This document shows positions 1 to 7,851 of a stretch of 12,284 bases of DNA, one piece after another (positions within the stretch are counted from its first letter, which is position 1; each line of letters begins with the position of its first letter). This DNA comes from Gudongella sp964575895 (GTDB lineage: Bacteria; Bacillota; Clostridia; Tissierellales; Tissierellaceae): assembly GCA_964575895.1 (NCBI GenBank), contig CAZNTE010000039.1:1-12284 (forward strand), read 5' to 3'. Below the pieces are notes generated by a model. It saw only the letters and a list, made by a program, of their open reading frames with translations, searched no databases and was not told the origin of the DNA. The position numbers and the translations under genes are program-made.

Positions 1-54
1 ATACCATACGGAGGTCTATTCTCTTTTATTTTTCCTACAATTATTTTACACTAG
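1..54 (+). CDS. Possible 3' end of an upstream gene (partial, weak)
   Basis: Frame 1 is open from the window edge to a TAG at 52-54 and encodes a short hydrophobic tail (IPYGGLFSFIFPTIILH), as would be expected at the end of a membrane protein such as a permease. The stop falls inside an inverted repeat, as at other gene ends in this window. Frames 2 and 3 are also open here, to 73 and about 80, so the assignment rests only on the hydrophobic character and the stop position. It could be non-coding. Confidence 0.25.
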   Translation: MPYGGLFSFIFPTIILH

Positions 55-77
55 CTTCTTTGAGAAGGTGTAAAATA
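42..77. repeat. Inverted repeat / hairpin upstream of the nitroreductase operon
   Basis: TATTTTACAC (42-51) is perfectly complementary to GTGTAAAATA (68-77). Inside it CTTCT (55-59) pairs with AGAAG (63-67), with a three-base TAG bulge at 52-54. No T-run follows on either strand, so it is a poor intrinsic terminator. Its right arm overlaps the TATAAT box at 76-81, so it may be an operator for the downstream operon. Alternatively it is a weak terminator for a gene ending at 54. Confidence 0.45.
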
Positions 78-81
78 TAAT
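76..81 (+). promoter_or_regulatory. Probable -10 box for the nitroreductase operon
   Basis: A perfect TATAAT lies 42 bases before the first ATG of the operon. No good -35 hexamer is found 16-18 bases upstream; that region is occupied by the inverted repeat at 42-77. A promoter with a poor -35 and an overlapping palindrome is typical of regulated promoters, but the regulator is unknown. Confidence 0.45.
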
Positions 82-122
82 ATTTTGGGTAAAATTGAAT
101 AAAAATAGGAGGGGAATATATA

Positions 123-875
123 ATGACAGATACAATATCCATGCAATTGAAACATAGGACTATCAGAGAATTCAAAGAGGAGGGTATTCCAAAAGAAGAT
201 TGGGATATGTTGATGGAAGTTGCCAAGAGAACGGCTACATCAAATGGGATGCAGACATATTCAATAATTAGGGTAACTGATCCTAAATTAAAGGAAGAAA
301 TATCAAAAGTCTGCAAACAAGAATACGTTAAAAGAGCTCCAGAATTATTAATATTTATTGTGGATCAAAATAGAAATTATAATATTGTAAAAGAGAGAGG
401 AGCTGATCTAGGGCATACCAACTCTATGGATCTATTCATCCAGGGATTTACAGATGGTGCACTAGCCATACAGAATATTGTAAATGCAGCTGAGTCAATG
501 GGTCTAGGAGCCTTATACTTAGGGAGTATACTAAATAATCCAAAAGAGATCATTAGACTATTGAACTTACCCCAACTAACATTCCCAATATTAGGCTTAG
601 GGCTTGGATATCCAAATCAGGACCCACAACTTAAACCAAGAATGGATATGAAGTTTAGAGTCTTTGAAAATTCTTATAGGGATTCAGAGAATATACTTGA
701 AGAGTTGAGGGACTATGATCAAGAAATGCAAACTTATTACGACTTAAGAAATGCAAATAAGAGAGTGGATAGTTTCACTGATCAAGTAGTTTTCAAGTAT
801 ACAAATTTCAACCCTATAAGAGAAGAGATTGTAAACGACATAGTTAGCCAGGGATTTGATTTAAAACTAAGGTAG
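123..875 (+). CDS. Nitroreductase family protein (NfsA/Frp-like flavoprotein)
   Basis: This 250-residue protein belongs to the FMN-dependent nitroreductase superfamily. These cytoplasmic dimers move electrons from NAD(P)H to nitroaromatics, quinones, flavins or other acceptors. The N-terminal HRTIREF (residues 11-17) is the family FMN-phosphate motif (R-S/T-I-R). The central segment with LGALYLGSILNNPKEI and LLNLP resembles the NfsA/FRP subgroup. The last 60 or so residues form a charged tail that in this subgroup wraps around the partner subunit. AGGAGGGG at 107-114 sits eight bases before the ATG and fixes the start. A second nitroreductase follows six bases after the stop, so the two are almost certainly co-transcribed. 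The true substrate cannot be read from sequence. Family assignment is firm. Confidence 0.9.
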   Translation: MTDTISMQLKHRTIREFKEEGIPKEDWDMLMEVAKRTATSNGMQTYSIIRVTDPKLKEEISKVCKQEYVKRAPELLIFIVDQNRNYNIVKERGADLGHTNSMDLFIQGFTDGALAIQNIVNAAESMGLGALYLGSILNNPKEIIRLLNLPQLTFPILGLGLGYPNQDPQLKPRMDMKFRVFENSYRDSENILEELRDYDQEMQTYYDLRNANKRVDSFTDQVVFKYTNFNPIREEIVNDIVSQGFDLKLR

Positions 876-881
876 GAGAGA

Positions 882-1619
882 ATGAATAATACAATTAGGG
901 AACTATTAGATAGAAAATCAGTTAGAGTTTTTGAAGCTAGAGAAATAGAAGATAACTTAAAAGAATTAATAATTCAATGTGCTATAGAGGGTCCAACTGC
1001 AGGGAATCAAATGCTATATTCCATTATCAATATTACTGATGAAAAGATAAAAGAAGTCCTAGCAAGAACCTGTGATAATCAAAATTTCATAAAAGAAGCA
1101 CCATTTGTATTGGTGTTTGTAGCTGATACAAAAAGATGGTATGAAAGCTATCTACATGCAGGAATTGAAGCAAGGAAACCTGGGGCTGGAGATATTTTGC
1201 TGGCAATACAAGATACTATGATTGCTGCTCAAAATGCAGTAACAGCAGCTTGGTCCTTGGGAATAGGAAGTTGTTATATTGGAGATATCCTTGAAAACAG
1301 GGAAGAAGTCATGAAGATTTTAAATTTGGATGAATATGTAATCCCAATTTCCATGCTTGTGTTTGGCTATCCAACCGAGCATCAATTGGAAAGGAAAAAA
1401 CCCAAGAGATTCAATAGAGATTATATAGTATTTGAAAACAAGTACAGGAATCTAAGAAAAGATGAACACATAAGTATGTTCATGGAAAGAAATGAAGATA
1501 AAGAATTTAACTATTACGACTATATGGTAAAGTTCTATAAGAGAAAATATGCCTCTGATTTTTCCCTTGAAATGAGTAGATCCTCCAAGGATTATTTAAA
1601 ATTTTTCTTAAAAGAGTAA
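882..1619 (+). CDS. Nitroreductase family protein, second tandem copy
   Basis: A 245-residue nitroreductase-fold flavoprotein and diverged paralogue of the upstream gene. RKSVRVF (residues 12-18) is the FMN-phosphate motif, PTAGNQM near residue 38 is the equivalent of the upstream TSNGMQ stretch, and GIGSCYIGDILENREEVMKILNL aligns with the upstream GLGALYLGSILNNPKEIIRLLNL. GGTAGGAGAG at 871-880 overlaps the previous stop and serves as ribosome binding site only a few bases from the ATG, suggesting translational coupling. The tail is lysine-rich and unlike that of the first copy. Tandem paralogues could form a heterodimer or act on different substrates; that is inference. It is followed at once by thpR. 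Confidence 0.9.
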   Translation: MNNTIRELLDRKSVRVFEAREIEDNLKELIIQCAIEGPTAGNQMLYSIINITDEKIKEVLARTCDNQNFIKEAPFVLVFVADTKRWYESYLHAGIEARKPGAGDILLAIQDTMIAAQNAVTAAWSLGIGSCYIGDILENREEVMKILNLDEYVIPISMLVFGYPTEHQLERKKPKRFNRDYIVFENKYRNLRKDEHISMFMERNEDKEFNYYDYMVKFYKRKYASDFSLEMSRSSKDYLKFFLKE

Positions 1620-1629
1620 GGTGAGCTTC

Positions 1630-2148
1630 GTGAAGCTTTTTATAGCTGTGAATTTTAATGATAAAGTTAAGGAAAAGATATTTAAAAAAATTGAACTAAT
1701 TAAAGAAGTATCCCTTAAGGGTTGGTTTGTAGAAAAAAACAATTTACATCTGACACTGGTATTTCTAGGAGAAGTGGATGATGATCTTTTACCTAGGATT
1801 ATTGAAATTACAGAAAAAATTCAGGGATCTACCTTTAATTTGGAACTTTCTGGACTCGGTAAATTTCAAAGAAAAGAAGGGGATATCCTTTGGTTGGGAG
1901 TAGTTGAAAATCCAAGCTTAAACCACATGGTAAATCAATTGGAAACAAGTCTAAGAGAAAATGGTCTTCCAATTGAAAAAAGACCCTACATTCCCCATAT
2001 AACCCTGGGAAGAAAAGTAAGACTTAAAAATAGCATACTAGATCTAAATTTTAATATTGAAACTGGTGTGGATTCCATAGAGGTAATGGAATCTACTAGT
2101 AGAAATGGGAAGTTGGAATATTTAAAGGTGTACTCTAGAAAATTGTAA
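1630..2148 (+). CDS. thpR: RNA 2',3'-cyclic phosphodiesterase (2H family)
   Basis: A 172-residue member of the LigT/ThpR group of 2H phosphoesterases, which open 2',3'-cyclic phosphates at RNA ends to 2'-phosphates. Both catalytic HxTx motifs are present: HLTL (His40) in NLHLTLVFLG and HITL (His123) in PYIPHITLGR. The opening KLFIAVNF and overall length are standard for the family. The chosen start is the GTG at 1630, because GGTGA (1620-1624) lies five bases before it and the product then begins MKLFIAVNF, as in homologues. An upstream GTG at 1621 is itself part of that binding site. Binding site and stop codon of the nitroreductase overlap, so this is the third gene of the operon. A link between RNA repair and the two nitroreductases is not obvious. 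Confidence 0.9.
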   Translation: MKLFIAVNFNDKVKEKIFKKIELIKEVSLKGWFVEKNNLHLTLVFLGEVDDDLLPRIIEITEKIQGSTFNLELSGLGKFQRKEGDILWLGVVENPSLNHMVNQLETSLRENGLPIEKRPYIPHITLGRKVRLKNSILDLNFNIETGVDSIEVMESTSRNGKLEYLKVYSRKL

Positions 2149-2193
2149 CAATCATTTATTAATATTGTAACCTAGATGTAATACATTTATAGG

Positions 2194-2231
2194 ATAATCA
2201 CTTTATAATAATAAGGTGATTATTTTTTTTT
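2194..2231 (+). terminator. Rho-independent terminator after the thpR operon
   Basis: ATAATCAC (2194-2201) pairs perfectly with GTGATTAT (2216-2223), with TT/AA allowing further pairing inside, and eight T residues follow (2224-2231). It closes the nitroreductase-thpR unit. The ribosome binding site of the next gene (GGAGG, 2232-2236) begins directly at the end of the T-run, so it may also act as an attenuator for that gene. A TATAAT string (2204-2209) lies in the loop. Confidence 0.75.
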
Positions 2232-2241
2232 GGAGGATGAC

Positions 2242-2730
2242 ATGAGAAAAATTTTAACTATTCTTTTAATAGCAACAATTAGTTTGGGTATATTTATCGC
2301 TGCAGGAATGACAGAGGATGAATCAAGTATAAATAGTATTGAATTGAATTTTAGTACAGACCAAGCGATAGATTTCAGTGAGGAATTCATTGATGTGTTC
2401 TATCAGTACACAGGCAGTTTAGGTTATGATGATAATTCAATTGAAGAGCAAATTATAATAGAAATGGTCAGGGAAGATTCACTGGAATCAATTCAGGCAT
2501 TATCCCAGGATATCTTTGATGCTGGTCTAAAGGTTCCCAGTTCCCGGAGTGTGAACATAAAAACTATAGATATAATAAAAGATAGATATATTTTATTAGG
2601 TGAAATCTATGAAGCATTCGAAAGTGACCAATCTGAGGTTATTGAAACCACATATGTAGTTATAGAACTTATGGATTTAGAAGGCAGTTTATTAGTTAGT
2701 GAATTTGAAATTACAGACCATAAAAAATAA
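2242..2730 (+). CDS. Exported or membrane-anchored hypothetical protein
   Basis: A 162-residue protein that I do not recognise. The N-terminus is MRK followed by about 17 hydrophobic residues (ILTILLIATISLGIFIA), a signal peptide or N-terminal anchor with no lipobox cysteine. The remainder is acidic and soluble-looking: a serine/aspartate-rich linker, a helical stretch with FSEEFIDVFYQY, and a C-terminal half with alternating hydrophobics (RYILLGEIYEAF, TYVVIELMDLEGSLLVSEFEI) compatible with a beta sheet. That helix-then-sheet order loosely recalls NTF2-like folds, but this is a guess. The start is the ATG at 2242, with GGAGG at 2232-2236 five bases before it; a TTG at 2230 in the same frame has no binding site. 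The gene stands alone between a terminator and a convergent amylase. Its likely site of action is outside the cytoplasmic membrane. Confidence 0.8.
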   Translation: MRKILTILLIATISLGIFIAAGMTEDESSINSIELNFSTDQAIDFSEEFIDVFYQYTGSLGYDDNSIEEQIIIEMVREDSLESIQALSQDIFDAGLKVPSSRSVNIKTIDIIKDRYILLGEIYEAFESDQSEVIETTYVVIELMDLEGSLLVSEFEITDHKK

Positions 2731-2764
2731 GGATAGAGATTGTTAGTCTCTACCCTTATTTTTT
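2722..2764. terminator. Bidirectional terminator between convergent genes
   Basis: An 18-base arm (2722-2739) and its complement (2747-2764) match at 17 of 18 positions around a seven-base loop (2740-2746). The arms start with A6 and end with T6, so each strand gives a GC-containing hairpin followed by a U-tract. The stop codons of both the exported protein (2728-2730) and the amylase (2756-2758) lie inside the arms. Confidence 0.85.
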
Positions 2765-4168
2765 GCCTTTTAGAATCTTTATATCCAGAGGTTTTAGTTT
2801 TAATTGGATAGAATTATCAGCAATTACTATTTCCTCATCACCTAGTAAGCCTACCAGTAATTGATTGGGACCTTCATAGGCAAGTGTGATATCAGTTTCT
2901 CTATCAAATATATTAATAACAAACAAAATAAACTCATCTTCACTTTCAAGGGTATAGGAGAAGGTGAAGTTGTCGGTTTCTAGTACCTTGAAGGTGCCTT
3001 TTTTAATTATTTCATCACTTCTTAAATTGGATAAGAATTTAAAGTATTCTAAAACTTCATTACCATCAACCTTATCCCACTGCATATCCCTTCTATTGTC
3101 AGGATCATCGTGACCTTCCATTCCTATCTCATTGCCATAGTAAATAACTGGTATTGCAGGATAGGACATGATAAAGGTCAAGGCTTGCTTATGATATTCC
3201 ACTGGGTTATTTTTATGGATGGAGGGGAATCTAATATTATCATGATTATCAATAAAGATACCATTCATACCTGGATTGGAAAAGTTAGAGTCTTCCCTAA
3301 TGGAGGTCTTAAGATTATTTGTATTTCCGTATTCTCTAAAGGTTGTAATGATACCCTTATATAAAGGATAATTAGTCATGCCTGTTATGCCTGTTTCACT
3401 ATAGGCTTTGAAGTACCTTACATTTTCAGACCATACTTCACCAAGAAAGAAAAATTCAGGATATTGTTTATTAATACTATTTACAAACTCCTTCCAGAAG
3501 TCCCTTGGCACATGTTTAACAGTATCAAGTCTCATGCCATCTATACCAGTTTCTTCTATCCACCAAAGGGCATTTTCTATGAAATACCTCCTTACTTCAG
3601 GATTGGAGAAGTTAAGATCAGGCAAACCAGCCAACCATCCATTTTCCAGATCATCCTGATCAGACCAGTTGCTTATGGATTTATTTTCGTTGAACCAATC
3701 CTTATACTTTTCATCATTTAACCAGGGAGAGTTGTATCCCGTGTGGTTAACCACATAATCAAGGATAACCTTAATATCCAGTTCATGAGACTTTTCGACT
3801 AGTTCTTTCATATCATCCATGCTACCAAGATGAGGATCCACTTGGTAAAAATCTTCAATCCAGTAACCATGATAACCATCTTTCTCGTTTTTCATCACGG
3901 GGGTAATCCAAATGCTTGTAGCACCCAGGGATTTAATGTAGGGTAGTTTTTCTATAATGCCACTTAAGTCTCCACCATGTCTTTTTTTTGGATCACTTTT
4001 ATCAACCTCATAATTGTTATCAGTATTTCCATCATAAAATCTATCTGTAAGAATAAAATATATCATATCGTCTTTGCTAAACTCCTTTTTATCATTTTCA
4101 GTTACACATCCACTTAAAGTGCCTACTAGAATTGAAGTTAATATAAGAATCTTAATCAGTTTTTTCAA
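2756..4168 (-). CDS. Alpha-amylase family (GH13) lipoprotein
   Basis: A 470-residue glycoside hydrolase of family 13, predicted to act on alpha-1,4-glucans or maltodextrins at the outer face of the membrane. Residues 1-20 form a lipoprotein signal peptide ending in a lipobox (GTLSGC, Cys21). All GH13 signature regions are intact: DYVVNH (137-142), GMRLDTVKH with nucleophile Asp215, FLGEVW with acid/base Glu244, and DNHD with the transition-state Asp310. HGGDLSG near residue 65 and YYGNEIGM near 344 are also typical. A beta-domain follows the barrel; no carbohydrate-binding module is seen. The TTG at 4168 is preferred because AAGGAGGG lies five bases upstream and the product then begins MKKLIK. 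An earlier in-frame TTG at 4201 overlaps the TATAAT promoter box. No transporter or regulator gene accompanies it. Exact specificity (amylase, neopullulanase, cyclomaltodextrinase) is open. Confidence 0.92.
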   Translation of the reverse strand: MKKLIKILILTSILVGTLSGCVTENDKKEFSKDDMIYFILTDRFYDGNTDNNYEVDKSDPKKRHGGDLSGIIEKLPYIKSLGATSIWITPVMKNEKDGYHGYWIEDFYQVDPHLGSMDDMKELVEKSHELDIKVILDYVVNHTGYNSPWLNDEKYKDWFNENKSISNWSDQDDLENGWLAGLPDLNFSNPEVRRYFIENALWWIEETGIDGMRLDTVKHVPRDFWKEFVNSINKQYPEFFFLGEVWSENVRYFKAYSETGITGMTNYPLYKGIITTFREYGNTNNLKTSIREDSNFSNPGMNGIFIDNHDNIRFPSIHKNNPVEYHKQALTFIMSYPAIPVIYYGNEIGMEGHDDPDNRRDMQWDKVDGNEVLEYFKFLSNLRSDEIIKKGTFKVLETDNFTFSYTLESEDEFILFVINIFDRETDITLAYEGPNQLLVGLLGDEEIVIADNSIQLKLKPLDIKILKGKK

Positions 4169-4190
4169 AATATCCCTCCTTGATGGTCTT

Positions 4191-4196
4191 ATTATA
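4191..4196 (-). promoter_or_regulatory. -10 box of the amylase gene
   Basis: TATAAT on the minus strand, about ten bases upstream of the amylase ribosome binding site, implies a very short leader. The -35 region is poor (ATGTAA at a 17-base spacing). It rules out the upstream TTG at 4201 as the main start. Confidence 0.5.
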
Positions 4197-4262
4197 CCCA
4201 AAATACTTTACTATTACATTGAATTATTTTTCGTGATAATATAAGAGAAGGAGGAATGTTTC

Positions 4263-4460
4263 ATGAAAATAACTGAAAAATCAAAAATACTTGAAATAGT
4301 TGAAGAATGCCCACAATTAGAGGAAGTATTTAAACCATATGATGAAATAATTGGAAAATGTGTCATGTGTCATCATCTGTTTGATACATTGGAAGAATTC
4401 TGCTCTTCAAACAATCTTAATAAGGAAGTTCTCTTGAACAAGTTAATAGAGAAAATATAG
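4263..4460 (+). CDS. DUF1858-like small protein with CxxC motif
   Basis: A complete 65-residue cytoplasmic protein resembling DUF1858 domains, which occur alone or fused to redox and hybrid-cluster-type proteins in anaerobes. The pattern ILEIVEECPQLEEVF followed by GKCVMCHHLF and TLEEFCSSNNLNKEVLLNKL matches that family: a first helix naming the 'threshold' motif, a CxxC-like turn (Cys33, Cys36), then a helix with a further cysteine (Cys47). Cys16 and His37/38 add possible metal ligands. AAGGAGGA just upstream at 4248-4255 is a strong ribosome binding site eight or so bases before the ATG. It is divergent from the amylase and has its own terminator, so it is probably monocistronic. The biochemical role of stand-alone DUF1858 proteins is not known; Fe-S or redox-linked binding is a guess. 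Confidence 0.85.
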   Translation: MKITEKSKILEIVEECPQLEEVFKPYDEIIGKCVMCHHLFDTLEEFCSSNNLNKEVLLNKLIEKI

Positions 4461-4461
4461 A

Positions 4462-4500
4462 AAAAAAATGCCATTGATTAAATTTCAAGGGCATTTTTTT
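4462..4500 (+). terminator. Rho-independent terminator after the DUF1858-like gene
   Basis: A7-TGCC (4462-4472) pairs with GGCA-T7 (4490-4500). Inside, TTGA (4474-4477) pairs with TCAA (4485-4488) across one A-G mismatch. The T-run ends the structure. It lies two bases after the stop codon. Confidence 0.85.
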
Positions 4501-4553
4501 AGTTATAGATTAAATGTAATAATTTAGCGATTTAAAGCGAGGTTAGATATGGG

Positions 4554-4559
4554 TATAAA
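4554..4559 (+). promoter_or_regulatory. Possible -10 box for the SLH protein gene
   Basis: TATAAA in the 110-base gap between the terminator at 4500 and the SLH gene, with TTTAAA 17 bases upstream (4531-4536). The match is modest. The same gap holds two binding-site-like strings (AAAGGAGAGG at 4562-4571 and AAAGGAGA at 4596-4603); only the second is correctly spaced from an ATG that leads to a signal peptide. The first would open a five-codon ORF (MNLGF) at too short a spacing to be convincing. Confidence 0.35.
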
Positions 4560-4610
4560 TTAAAGGAGAGGATGAACCTAGGTTTTTAATTTTTGAAAGG
4601 AGAGCCTGTT

Positions 4611-7600
4611 ATGAAATTAAGATTAAAAAAGCCATAACCTTCCTGTTGGTAATTTCAATAATCTTTGGAGGAGCCAACCTGCAATATGCACAGACAAATA
4701 TACCTAATTGGGATGGAACTCAAAGTGATTGGGCAGAAGAAGAGCTAATGGAAGCATATTCATTGGATTTAACATATCCATTGGTATTGAATAACTTCAG
4801 GAAGAACATAACAAGGGAAGAATTTTGCACCTTAGTTATAAAGCTATATGAACAGCTTGCAATAAAAGAAGCCCAACTAGGAGCTAATCCATTTACTGAC
4901 ACTGCTAATGAAGAGATAATTAAAGCCTATAATCTTGGAATAGTAAAAGGAGTAAGTTCAATAAGCTTTGCACCTAATAACCAAATAACAAGACAAGAAA
5001 TATGCGTCATGATTCACAGGGCACTAAAGGTAAGTTTAACAGGGATTGAGGAAAGCTACTCAGGAGATTTCCCATTTACTGATAAATCTTATATAGCTTC
5101 ATGGGCTATAGATTCTGTAAAATTTGCTTATGGTCATGGGATAATGAAGGGAACTGGCAACAATATTATTGCACCTTTGGATAACACTACTAGAGAACAG
5201 GGGATTATACTTATTAAAAGAACCTTTGAAAGTTTTGGAAACAATACAAGCATTCTAGATCCCAGTAAGTTATTGGTTGATGACAAGTCTGGTCTTATTT
5301 CTACGAATATGAAACTGCCAATAATGGTAAATCCCCTAGGAAATTATAGGCAAATGGAAGAAGGCAATCTATTCTTTCCTAAATTCGATGAAAAGATCCA
5401 ACTATTCGTAGCAAGTGGAGATACAAAACCCTCCATTAAACCAAGCACAGACTATATTTATAATATAACTAAGAAGACAGGTTTAACTAAGAATGTATAT
5501 ACGGATTCGACAATGACTGCATTTATTGACAAAGATGGTATTTCTAAGAGGTGGTTTTATTTTAGCTTATTGGATTCAATAAATACCAGCAAGGTAATCT
5601 GGCAGGTATCAAGCCTTCCATTTAATGGATTTGAAAAGGATTGGAGATATCCATCAGGCCTATTAGCTTCTGGTGAATTAGCTAAAACTACAAATGAATT
5701 TCAGATTGATTTTTCTACCATTAAATTTGCATCTTTAGAAAATATGTTGGCACTTAATCTGGATATAATTGATATAAAACCCATTAATACAGATTTATTA
5801 GTTTGGGCTAATAATTTCAAACCCATATCATCTAGTAGAGATGTATACTATGTTAGAGCAGTTCCAGTAAATAGTATGGGAAATCCAGTGAGTGATCCAG
5901 GAGAAGGAATAGCTGTTACTTATGGAGAGAAAGTAGCTGAATCCAAAGTTAATGAAAAAATAACATCTGATTTTCAAATATGGGTCCCAACTAATTCTGG
6001 AAGTATTGGATCAGGGGAGTACCCAAATTATCCTATATATAGACCGGTTTTTAGAGTCGAACCAGGTCTTCAGAATCAATGGTTATTCCATTTTAAAGAT
6101 ATAGATCAGAATACTAAAAAAATGGTTTTGCAGTTCTCAACACAGGAGTATCCAAGTGTAGGTGGTGGATGGCCAGACACTCCAAATATTATATATGAAA
6201 GGTCTTACACACTTCCTATAAATATTATTCACAGTAGCTATCCCAATAGTGTATTAGTTGATTTGTCAAAATTATTGAAACCTTCCAATGAAATGAAGGA
6301 AGGAGATTTGATAAGATATTATGTACGTGGAATAACTTTTACGGATTCAAATACTCCAGGTGAGTATGCTTTACACTATTCATCACCTGTAACCATGGAA
6401 TATGGATTTGGAAAACCAATAACTTACTATAGCGATAATCCATATAAAAATGTGGAAACTTTATCCTATTCTCTTCCAAGTATAAGTATTAAGAACTACT
6501 CCAAGGTAAAGTGGCCAACTAGTGATTACATGGAACATTACTATGTATATAGAGCGCCAAAGTGGGATGAGATAAAGTCAAAATTTAAGAATACTAATAC
6601 AGGGGAGATTCTTTATCCCTATGCAACCAATAAGGCATATTACGATAGTATTGGTATAGATAGTACCCAGGAGTATGAAGAAAAAGTAATCCCTAGAGTA
6701 TTACCTCCGAACACAAAGGTTTATATACCTAAGCCAGTGGAAGCTGATAAGTCTTGGTATCAGCAATTATTTGAAGGTGTAGTAAATTTCTTCAATGATC
6801 TGGCTAATGTAGTTAAGGATATTGTAAATCAAGTAAGTAGTGCATATGAACGACTTAAAAATGATCTAATTATGTTTGTTGTGAATTTATGCCCAGTGGC
6901 TTCCTTGAAAGGATATTTCAAGTCTGCTCTAGAGGCATGGGTTAATTATGGTTTAGTTTGGCTTGGAATACCACCTACATTACCTAATTTCAACCAATTG
7001 GCAGATATGAGCATGGATTATTATGTTAAAGTAGTTTTAACTGAAGCAGGGATCCCAGAAAATGAGTGGACTGAACAAGTACTGGAGGATTTAACAGTTG
7101 AAATGGGCAGGCAAATCAATCAGGCGGCTAATTATGCTGATATGAACCCAATAAGTGCACCATTTTTAAAGCTTGATCCAGATTATATGTATAAACCAGC
7201 ATATTTGGATATTGAGCTAAAGAATACAACAACTAAAAGATCAATACCAGGGATGCTAGAACTAAATGTAACATTTGAAATGGATTATTCCAATATGAAA
7301 AATCCAATATACCCACTAAGTCTTTCATCATACTCAAATTATTCATATAGTTCAGATGCAGGCTGGAGTGACTCCACTAAATACAGAGAACATTTTGAGC
7401 AAGGTCTTAATGGTTATTCAATAAACTACTCTCAAGGTTACAGATCAGTCTATGATGTATTTGTTCCCATGAAAAAAGTTAGGCTACCATCGCTTAAAGC
7501 AGGAGATTCAACTACTGTAAGGGTATACTTAGAACCCTTTAGACAGGGCTCATTTACAAGATACCCAGGTGCTCAGAATGTAACTAGTGTGGATTTCGAG

Positions 7601-7801
7601 AATATGTACTTTAGCAATGGAAATAAACTATTTACCTTCTTTAACATAAGGGGGATATTCCCAACAGCAGAAAAATATTTGATGGAAAATTCAAATATGT
7701 TGTATCTGGACCCAGATACGGATTATGTTTTCTTAAATGAAAGCAATGCAAAGATATCTGAAAGAGTTCAAAAACCAGTTAGTGTAGATTGGATTAAATA
7801 G
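4611..7801 (+). CDS. S-layer homology (SLH) domain surface protein, apparent -1 frameshift in the signal peptide
   Basis: A large secreted protein of about 1063 residues anchored to the cell wall by SLH repeats. The well-spaced ATG at 4611 (AAAGGAGA at 4596-4603, seven bases before) reads MKLRLKKP and stops at 4635-4637. Shifting back one base at the A6 run (4625-4630) continues as AITFLLVISIIFGG and then ANLQYAQ, giving a perfect Sec signal peptide joined to the long frame that runs to 7801. That long frame's only early start is a TTG at 4646 with no ribosome binding site and no positive N-terminus. Counting from 4611, SLH repeats lie near residues 40-82, 94-138 and 156-208 (FTD...GI-KG...ITRQE patterns). 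The rest, up to about residue 700, is beta-rich and unrecognised. A helical segment follows (about 710-845, including WLGIPPTLPNFNQL), then a C-terminal beta domain. No catalytic motif is visible. The apparent shift could be programmed, phase-variable, a true lesion or a sequencing error. Confidence 0.85.
4625..4631 (+). promoter_or_regulatory. A_AAA_AAG slippery heptamer at the frame change
   Basis: In the ATG frame the codons are TTA AAA AAG, so the heptamer has the exact X_XXY_YYZ phasing known from bacterial -1 frameshift sites such as dnaX. Slippage by one base resumes reading at GCC (4631), the exact frame of the SLH protein, before the zero-frame TAA at 4635. No strong downstream hairpin is evident; only GTTGG (4645-4649) and a later CCAAC could pair. 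A seventh A in the run would restore the frame without slippage. Confidence 0.5.
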
Positions 7802-7814
7802 TGGAATAAGATAA

Positions 7815-7848
7815 ATTGGGGTTGCAGCCTTTGAGCTACAACCCCAAT
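7815..7848. terminator. Bidirectional terminator between the SLH gene and guanine deaminase
   Basis: ATTGGGGTTGCAGC (7815-7828) pairs with GCTACAACCCCAAT (7835-7848) with one C-A mismatch and a six-base loop. It is the most GC-rich hairpin in the window. Short T-rich stretches follow on both strands (ATTTT on plus, TTTATCTTATT on minus). It lies between convergent genes whose stops are at 7801 and 7852. Confidence 0.8.
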
Positions 7849-7851
7849 ATT

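Noticed and set aside
41..316. Minus-strand open frame of 91 codons under the first nitroreductase
   Set aside because: It lies opposite a well-supported gene, has no ribosome binding site and its composition is that of an antisense shadow.
3110..3721. Three plus-strand open frames opposite the amylase
   Set aside because: They overlap each other and the catalytic core of the GH13 gene, and have no plausible translation signals.
4562..4589. Five-codon leader ORF (MNLGF) before the SLH gene
   Set aside because: Its binding site is only three bases from the ATG and the peptide shows no attenuator-like residue run or hairpin pair.
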